Assembly (NCBI GenBank): GCA_030374805.1
Contig: JARGSG010000008.1
Location: 1-34,846, forward strand
Source of the DNA: Gracilaria gracilis
Taxonomy: Eukaryota > Rhodophyta > Florideophyceae > Gracilariales > Gracilariaceae
Length of the DNA stretch: 34,846 bases
Direction of reading: 5' to 3'
In this document: positions 30,857 to 34,846 of the stretch, in pieces
Layout: each line of letters opens with the position of its first letter
Numbering within the stretch: the first letter of the stretch is position 1
Translations under genes and position numbers: made by a program
Notes under the pieces: model-generated
Database searches by the model: none
Told to the model about the DNA's origin: nothing
What the model saw: the letters and a program-made list of their open reading frames with translations, nothing else

Positions 30857-31426
30857 ATCTATCATGATCCCCAGGAAGCCATATGTCGGAGCAAGTACTC
30901 CAAAGACTGAGGAGCGACACCAGATTCAGGAAATACTATACACGCAATGAATACAAAGAAATTAAAATTGGTTCTCTTTCTTTACCACAGTGCTTTTCAG
31001 CTTCTGAAGGAAAACAGAACAATCTATGATATAACTCAAACCCAACCAAACTGTGGTACAAAACTGTGCTACACAAACATGAACCGCGTTTTGGCTGTGT
31101 CCTAGGACAGAGAACATGCGGTGTACACGTAACTGAAAAATACTGTTCATAATTTTGAACACCTGTACAACGTGTAGAATGCAAAAGTGCATTTTACACG
31201 TGGAGGATTGCTTCTCGCGACGCAGCTTTTGCAAATCATGAGAGCTTGCTGAACTCCGTTTGCAACAATCGTGGACATTGACGACAAGCTTATTTCAACC
31301 TTTTGTTCCCTCACATTGAGGTTATCGACTTGCCACATACCTGTCTAAAACCCAGATATTGATCCTGTTATTTAGCAGTATAACAAATCAGTAAGGCAGT
31401 GTCATAAACCACTTGCAGTGGGTCAT
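30857..31426. other. Intergenic with palindrome copy 3
   Basis: No convincing gene. It holds GTGTACACGT (31121-31130) and the 32-bp palindrome (31170-31201). Short minus-strand frames (30936-31338) overlap in different frames and lack motifs. Confidence 0.5.
31170..31201. promoter_or_regulatory. 32-bp palindrome, copy 3 (13-6-13)
   Basis: Left arm ACGTGTAGAATGC, spacer AAAAGT, right arm GCATTTTACACGT; the arms pair with one mismatch. It is nearly identical to copy 1 at 20818. It lies ~225 bp upstream of the 96-aa frame and ~310 bp downstream of the 400-aa gene. Confidence 0.6.
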
Positions 31427-31717
31427 ATGCCAGCGACGGAATCAGGAAGCGAGAACGAATATCTCTTGATTTCATTAACCGATTCTTCCCCAGAATACGG
31501 ACGCAATGGCGGTTCGAACGTTGACGGTATATCTAGTGGCGATGGCCATGGGTCTGGGTCTGAATGGAATCTAGATGATTTAATTGTTGACTCGTCCTCT
31601 GATTTGCAAAAGCAGAAAGACGAGTCGAGTCACAAAGTCGAGCATCCAGGGATTAGAGCCGAAGATATTTTACCAGAAATACAGAAAGCAGCTAGCCAAC
31701 AGCCCAAAGTCGAATGA
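31427..31717 (+). CDS. 96-aa acidic Ser-rich small protein (hypothetical)
   Basis: ATG 31427 to TGA, 96 residues, rich in S, D, E and G (ENEYLLISLTDSSPEYG, SEWNLDDLIVDSSSDL), probably disordered, with a short helical tail. No family is recognised. The sequence just before the ATG (CCACTTGCAG) resembles a 3' splice site, so it could be a last exon of a longer gene. It converges with the 930-aa gene, with 86 bp between their ends. Composition argues for coding, but its small size keeps confidence moderate. Confidence 0.45.
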   Translation: MPATESGSENEYLLISLTDSSPEYGRNGGSNVDGISSGDGHGSGSEWNLDDLIVDSSSDLQKQKDESSHKVEHPGIRAEDILPEIQKAASQQPKVE

Positions 31718-31803
31718 TGGATTGAAGTATACCAGTTTGAAATCTCTTCGAAGGCAATAATCAGGTTTTCACAAGTTCTCTTTTAGAAGTGGAAATATCG
31801 GAG

Positions 31804-34596
31804 TCAAAGGTAGTATTCGTTGCCATAGGCAGTGAACAGTTCTACAGCACCACAAACCTTACATCTGAATTTGTCGCCTTTCGCCTTCAGGTATTTCTTA
31901 AAGCGGCGAACATCAAGAACGAATCGAATATAACTACTCTCAGAACGTAAGAATCTTTCAAAGCCTTCGCGTAGGAGAACCCTGAAATCAGAACCATTCT
32001 TGTAGTTTTCTTCGATATGAACGCACACGCTTTCAGAGTCTTCAATAGTATTAAAAGATGACCCAATACTGTTGTTGTTCATGAAATACCATAGGTGAGT
32101 GTCCGTAATACCTGCCATATACATAGTTTTCAAATCAAATGGAGAAAGAAACCTGCCGAGCTCTTTGGAAGCGGTCTCTGCATCAACCAGTTCCCCTCGC
32201 GGGTACAATAAAGTAATTCGAGCATTAGATTTCTTCTCCATTAGCTTCTCACATTCGTCGAATGGTAGAAAGGCTCCAAGCTCAAACATTTCTCCATTTT
32301 TATCGTGAGAATTGGCACACAGTTCATTATCTGAGTATCCAGCCATCGGGGTTTCTCCCCCTTTTGTTCGGCGAAGAAGTAAACTTGAGTGACGGATGAC
32401 CTTTACAGCTCCAAAAACATCTCCGTCTTCGCGTCCAACCTCACAGCGGAACATTGTCTTCATGGCATCGGGAACATCATCAGTGTTGTTTATCTCATTT
32501 GCCTTGCTCTCAATGCCTTCCAAAGCACAATGCCCATCACAATGGCATTGCCGAAGGCATACGTCCCGAAGATACTTATAGCACCTTTTGTACTCTATTC
32601 CATGACTATAAGGCATAGCTCGGTAGAAGTTTCTCAAACTGTAAGTGATTTCATCAGCATGACATAATGCTTTCATCACAAAGAACTTCCCGCAAGTGAA
32701 GTCAAACAAATTACATTCAGCTTCAACAACGGTGAGATAAACGTCACGAAGAAAACGATCCTGATCTTGATGAGACCATATGACACATGTTGGAATCGAT
32801 GGGCGTCCCTTCACTTCGCGCGTAAAGGAATCTGCTATTTTGTATACCACAGCAGCTGAGACTAACGACACGGTTCGGTTCTCGATTACGTTCCAATCTT
32901 TCTTGCTCAATATGAAAATATTGCTTACTTCATAAAGAACACTGCCCAAGCGTAGCTCACTGCATGCTGATGAATCAAAGTCACTGCATATATATATGAC
33001 AGTACTGAACTGCGTACCGTCTTTTGCACACTCTTGTAAAGCAAGCTTGGAACTCCGTCCGTCTTCCCAAAAGTCTCCAAAGTCCACGAAGGCAACCCCT
33101 GGAAGATTGCTCTTCTCAGGACTTGAAAAGAGAACGCGATCATCCCGTCCAATATGGACACCTAGAACTTTAAACCATTCAGTCAATTGCATGGCATGAG
33201 TCCAGCAGCTCTCCAGACATCGCAACTTCCCTTGTTTCCCTTTCGTTTCCTTCTCACAGTTCTTCTTTATCCTATCTTCATCATTAAGAATGGCGCCCAA
33301 GTCAATTCCATGGCCGTCCAGTCTGTACTTCTTCGAAACCTTACCACTTCCTGCTTTCGAACGCTTTCGTTTTTTCCTTCGTGCCGGCTGTCCTTTCTTC
33401 ATTGACGTCCGATGTATTCCTAGATTGGAGAGCGGTCTAGCCTCAGTTTCGATCTCAATGACATCATCGGTATCCTCTTCCACATAAAGGTTCTGGCCAC
33501 CTTCTTCAATGATCCCCTGTCCTTTATTGGAGTGCTCAGGAGATTTCTCATCTTCAAGACCAATACTCTGCAACATGTTTTGAAGATCAGAGGTCTTAGA
33601 AAGTATCTCGCATGTTTCCTCTTCCGGAGAAGGGCGTCCCTTTAACTGAACTTCTTCAGGTTTTTGCTTCGGCCTCTCCGAAACATCTTCATTGGCTCCG
33701 TTTCCAGAAATTGTCGCATCCTTTTCTCCCGCGCTTGCAGCGATGCAACCTATCTTTTGTGCTGCTAGAAGTTCAGATTTAGTTCCAGAAGCTCCAATCT
33801 CGTCTGGCTTAGAATCTGGGGATATAACTGTACCATGTTCAAAATCTCGAACAAATGTATCTGAAGGCTCTGCAGCATGTGAAGGAGCAGCATCATCAGA
33901 GTCGGAACAGAGAGCATCCGTTGCTAAATCTCCTTGAGATTTCTTCTCACTCAGAATTGGACGTTCGACATCCAGTTCGCCCGCATTGCCAACAGCAGCA
34001 TGCTTTGGTTCATTTTCACGTTCATTCTCCCCTTCCACGTCAGCACGTTGCTTCGCAAATGGAACATCATCGTTTACCTTGCTGCTCGACTCTTTTAACC
34101 CCGCATGCAAAGAAAGGTTTGCGTTTGCTTCTTCAACATTTCGTTCAATCTCTTCGGATGGCATATCGTTTTCCTTTTTCGCATTTTGCCAATTATGCAG
34201 CACGGAATTGTGCTGACCTCCCTCACTTAGCCTAGTAGCATTTGAACTCTTATCGGCAGTCTCCATTTCTAAAGCATTCGAAACATTTGTAAATTGTACG
34301 AAGTCAGCACTGTTAATTTCTGACTCACGAAGGTCCCACATGGTGAAGAGTGTTGAATTTGGCAGTGCTTCCTTCAAAACTGAACGAAAATTACGAAAGA
34401 AGTCACTTTCTCCACTAGAGCTGCTTTTCTTGACCAGCTTTCCTTCGCCAACTTTTAAAAGCGTTTTCCATACTACTTTCTCTTCAGCATTTTCATCAAG
34501 AGCTTCAAACGAAATGTCTTTCGGAATCAGATCAATGATATAGGATGCTACTCTATTCAATATGGTCTCCGACTTCCAAGGCATTTGCATTTTCAT
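31804..34596 (-). CDS. 930-aa orphan protein, acidic middle, NLS-like stretch, C-terminal CxxC
   Basis: I do not recognise the family. From ATG 34596: residues 1-~95 look folded (ETILNRVASYIIDLIPKDISFEAL); ~100-395 are hydrophilic, E/D/S/K-rich and probably disordered; about 400-425 holds a strongly basic bipartite-like stretch (ARRKKRKRSK ... KVSKKYR), likely a nuclear signal; ~440-930 is a globular region with a Cys cluster (CLRQCHCDGHC, ~680) and ends with CKVC near 912. A DFTCGKF stretch resembles methyltransferase motif I only weakly. The frame stays open to the window edge without another ATG, but the upstream 83 codons read as leader, so I chose 34596; the first of three clustered ATGs is used. 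It converges with the 96-aa gene. Confidence 0.75.
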   Translation of the reverse strand: MKMQMPWKSETILNRVASYIIDLIPKDISFEALDENAEEKVVWKTLLKVGEGKLVKKSSSSGESDFFRNFRSVLKEALPNSTLFTMWDLRESEINSADFVQFTNVSNALEMETADKSSNATRLSEGGQHNSVLHNWQNAKKENDMPSEEIERNVEEANANLSLHAGLKESSSKVNDDVPFAKQRADVEGENERENEPKHAAVGNAGELDVERPILSEKKSQGDLATDALCSDSDDAAPSHAAEPSDTFVRDFEHGTVISPDSKPDEIGASGTKSELLAAQKIGCIAASAGEKDATISGNGANEDVSERPKQKPEEVQLKGRPSPEEETCEILSKTSDLQNMLQSIGLEDEKSPEHSNKGQGIIEEGGQNLYVEEDTDDVIEIETEARPLSNLGIHRTSMKKGQPARRKKRKRSKAGSGKVSKKYRLDGHGIDLGAILNDEDRIKKNCEKETKGKQGKLRCLESCWTHAMQLTEWFKVLGVHIGRDDRVLFSSPEKSNLPGVAFVDFGDFWEDGRSSKLALQECAKDGTQFSTVIYICSDFDSSACSELRLGSVLYEVSNIFILSKKDWNVIENRTVSLVSAAVVYKIADSFTREVKGRPSIPTCVIWSHQDQDRFLRDVYLTVVEAECNLFDFTCGKFFVMKALCHADEITYSLRNFYRAMPYSHGIEYKRCYKYLRDVCLRQCHCDGHCALEGIESKANEINNTDDVPDAMKTMFRCEVGREDGDVFGAVKVIRHSSLLLRRTKGGETPMAGYSDNELCANSHDKNGEMFELGAFLPFDECEKLMEKKSNARITLLYPRGELVDAETASKELGRFLSPFDLKTMYMAGITDTHLWYFMNNNSIGSSFNTIEDSESVCVHIEENYKNGSDFRVLLREGFERFLRSESSYIRFVLDVRRFKKYLKAKGDKFRCKVCGAVELFTAYGNEYYL

Positions 34597-34846
34597 GCGA
34601 CTATGGCTGTCACTACGACACCTAGTTGTAGTCTCTCCTTTAAAAGCAGAGAACAACCACGAAATAAACGTTGCCCTTCTGACTCTTTCGCAGGAAAAAG
34701 TTTGAAATGTTCTAGTCCGAGAAGAAACGAAGAGAACCCTTTTCGGCCTCGCAAAACTGCTTTCGGGACAAAGAGTCCTGTACTTCTGTGTTTCTCCATG
34801 ACATGCTTCACTGAAGGAAATAATGCAAAAGGAGATGGCCAAGATC
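34597..34846. other. Probable 5' leader/promoter of the 930-aa gene
   Basis: Open in the frame of the 930-aa gene to the window edge but without ATG, and its translation is rich in R, S, T and F with poor protein character. TTTAAAGG on the minus strand lies near 34641. If the true start is beyond the edge, the protein is longer. Confidence 0.4.

Overview
The window looks like a subtelomeric or formerly subtelomeric piece of a nuclear chromosome from an intron-poor eukaryote. Eukaryotic signs are a nucleosome-length satellite, a plant/alga-type telomeric repeat (CCCTAAA and CCCCTAAA variants), GT-AG introns with CTGAC branch-like sites, TATA boxes and large nuclear-type proteins. Long intronless ORFs beside a few short introns would fit a red alga such as a florideophyte, but that is inference; no marker here fixes the taxon.

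Layout. (1) 1-10993: about 65 copies of a ~170-bp satellite, each with an internal 15-bp block repeated 2-4 times, running off the left edge. (2) 10994-11519: a junction with a ~10-bp GAAATCCGAAAT-like repeat. (3) 11520-12018: ~0.5 kb of degenerate telomeric repeat, C-rich on the + strand. This is the orientation of a left chromosome end, yet 11 kb of satellite lies outside it. (4) 12076-13797: a 624-bp tandem subtelomeric repeat (two near-identical copies, one diverged and shortened copy, one fragment), each full unit with a TATA-like box. (5) 13798-16345: no gene I can defend. (6) 16346-34846: genes.

Genes. A tiny spliced gene (three exons, one of 23 nt) encodes a 55-aa C2HC zinc-finger protein. 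Converging on it is a 460-aa phosphotransferase/choline-kinase-like enzyme with intact catalytic motifs. Divergent from that is a 302-aa casein-kinase-1-like protein that has lost the HRD aspartate, a likely pseudokinase. Then come a 1843-aa orphan protein, divergently paired with a stand-alone PIF1 helicase, a 400-aa orphan with a TATA box and an overlapping uORF, a 96-aa acidic ORF, and a 930-aa orphan with a basic NLS-like stretch and a terminal CxxC. Its coding part fits in the window if the internal ATG is the start.

The least explained part is the cluster from ~19 to 35 kb: large intronless orphan proteins around a PIF1 helicase and a pseudokinase, with a recurring 32-bp palindrome (13-bp arms, 6-bp spacer) at three intergenic sites, once 11 bp upstream of a TATA box. 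One hypothesis is a resident mobile or viral-derived element, or a co-regulated lineage-specific gene set. I could not recognise the family of the three large proteins, so this stays a hypothesis.
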